Assembly (NCBI RefSeq): GCF_014268745.2
Contig: NZ_JABWRB020000003.1
Location: 558,001-622,000 of the forward strand
DNA length: 64,000 nucleotides
From: Pseudomonas zanjanensis
GTDB taxonomy: Bacteria > Pseudomonadota > Gammaproteobacteria > Pseudomonadales > Pseudomonadaceae
Direction of reading: 5' to 3'
This document shows positions 63,262 to 64,000 of this stretch, one piece after another. Both the position numbers and the translations under genes were made by a program. Numbering within the stretch: the stretch's first letter is position 1; every line of letters begins with the position of its first letter. The notes under the pieces were generated by a model. The model saw only the letters and a list, made by a program, of their open reading frames with translations, did not search any database and was not told the origin of the DNA.

Positions 63262-64000
63262 TACTCCAGTACAGCCAGAGACGCTCAGTGAGTACCTGGC
63301 CCACTTGCCCATGACCGACGAGCAGCGCGCCGAACTGGCGGGCTGCAAGTCCTTCAGCGAATTGCACGAACGCCTGTCGTCGCCGACGTTCGACGCGCCC
63401 ACCGAGGCTGTGCAAGCCTCGGTGGGCCGCCGGCTGACCCTGAGCACCGCCGAAGAGCTTGAAGAAGCGGAAATGCTGGGGCTCGACGCCAGTGGCCGGG
63501 TGTGCCTGAAAGCGACGCCGCCGATCCGTCGGACCAAGGTCGTGCCGGAGCCGTGGCGCACCAATATCCTGGTGCGCGCCTGGCGGCGCCTGACCGGTCG
63601 CACCAACCCGCCGAAGCCGCCCAAGGATGAGCGCGTGCTGCCCCATGCACGCTGGCGTACCGTGGGTTCGATCCGCCGCTACATTCTGTTGATCCTGATG
63701 CTCGGCCAGACCATCGTCGCCGGTTGGTACATGAAGGGCATCATGCCGTACCAGGGCTGGTCGTTCGTCGACCTGGAAGAAGTCCTGCACCAACCGCTGT
63801 TGCAGACGGCCACGCAAGTGCTGCCGTATGCGTTGCAGACCAGCATCCTGATTCTGTTCGGGATCCTGTTCTGCTGGGTGTCGGCGGGTTTCTGGACAGC
63901 GTTGATGGGCTTTCTCGAATTGCTCACCGGCCACGACAAATACCGCATCTCCGGCGCCAGCGCCGGCAACGAGCCGATTCCCAAGGATGCCCGCACCGCG
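63254..64000 (+). CDS. opgH: OpgH (MdoH), glucan glucosyltransferase, 5' part
   Basis: The first 249 codons of the inner-membrane glucosyltransferase that polymerises beta-1,2-glucan backbones from UDP-glucose. Visible are the cytoplasmic N-terminal segment and the first two membrane helices (YILLILMLGQTIVAGWYM near 138 and ILILFGILFCWVSAGFWTALMG near 198). The catalytic domain lies beyond the window end. The ATG at 63254 overlaps the opgG stop by 8 bases. Confidence 0.93.
   Translation, partial: MSNTPVQPETLSEYLAHLPMTDEQRAELAGCKSFSELHERLSSPTFDAPTEAVQASVGRRLTLSTAEELEEAEMLGLDASGRVCLKATPPIRRTKVVPEPWRTNILVRAWRRLTGRTNPPKPPKDERVLPHARWRTVGSIRRYILLILMLGQTIVAGWYMKGIMPYQGWSFVDLEEVLHQPLLQTATQVLPYALQTSILILFGILFCWVSAGFWTALMGFLELLTGHDKYRISGASAGNEPIPKDARTA

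Overview
The window is a GC-rich chromosomal segment from a fluorescent Pseudomonas (P. fluorescens/P. putida type). Three things point there. The gene order yggX-mutY-asmA / hisBHAF / gpmI-envC-ctpA-yibQ / yibN-grxC-secB / ntrBC / glnA / thiI / typA / fbp / hut / dtd-opgGH is a familiar Pseudomonas core order. The protein sequences are pseudomonad-like. The intergenic gaps are studded with REP/REPIN palindromes of the GTGGGAGCGGGCTTGCTC type. I see no prophage, insertion sequence, tRNA, rRNA or CRISPR array.

Layout: 0-3.6 kb is a minus-strand overlapping operon asmA-mutY-yggX. 4-5.6 kb is an OFA-type MFS transporter behind a large dyad. 5.9-9.8 kb is the histidine-biosynthesis run hisB-hisH-DUF2164-hisA-hisF plus a solute-binding protein. 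10.2-15.4 kb is minus-strand gpmI and a cell-envelope group (envC, ctpA, yibQ). 15.5-16.8 kb is yibN-grxC-secB. 16.9-24.6 kb holds trmL, a small membrane protein, ntrC/ntrB, two tandem DUF4124 genes, a periplasmic chorismate mutase and glnA, so the nitrogen sensor-regulator pair sits close to its main target. 24.9-28.4 kb carries thiI and typA/bipA. 28.6-38.8 kb carries a YkgJ protein, glgP, a DUF2339/DUF3999 membrane pair, fbp and a DUF924 gene. 39.2-42.3 kb carries a dCache chemoreceptor and two lipoproteins.

42.4-57.3 kb is a full histidine-utilisation locus: hutF divergent from hutCD, then hutU-hutT-hutXWV-hutH1-hutH2-hutI-hutG. Histidine is deaminated by HutH2, urocanate hydrated by HutU, imidazolonepropionate opened by HutI, and formiminoglutamate converted by HutF and HutG to glutamate. 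HutC-type operators (TGTATATACA and CTTGTACATACAAG) lie at the hutF/hutC gap and upstream of hutU. The second directly follows a sigma-54 -24/-12 element. The most striking item is HutH1. It is a full-length histidase homologue from which exactly the Ala-Ser-Gly triad that forms the MIO cofactor is missing, and its catalytic Tyr is also replaced, while its neighbour HutH2 is canonical.

57.6-64 kb holds an orphan choline/betaine-type binding protein, an HSL-family esterase, pip, dtd, opgG and the start of opgH, which runs off the window. REP elements come in two sequence families. One is spread through the whole window; the other appears only between 45 and 59 kb, in and next to the hut locus. 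The 9.9-10.2 kb gap carries a recent tandem duplication of a REPIN-containing unit.
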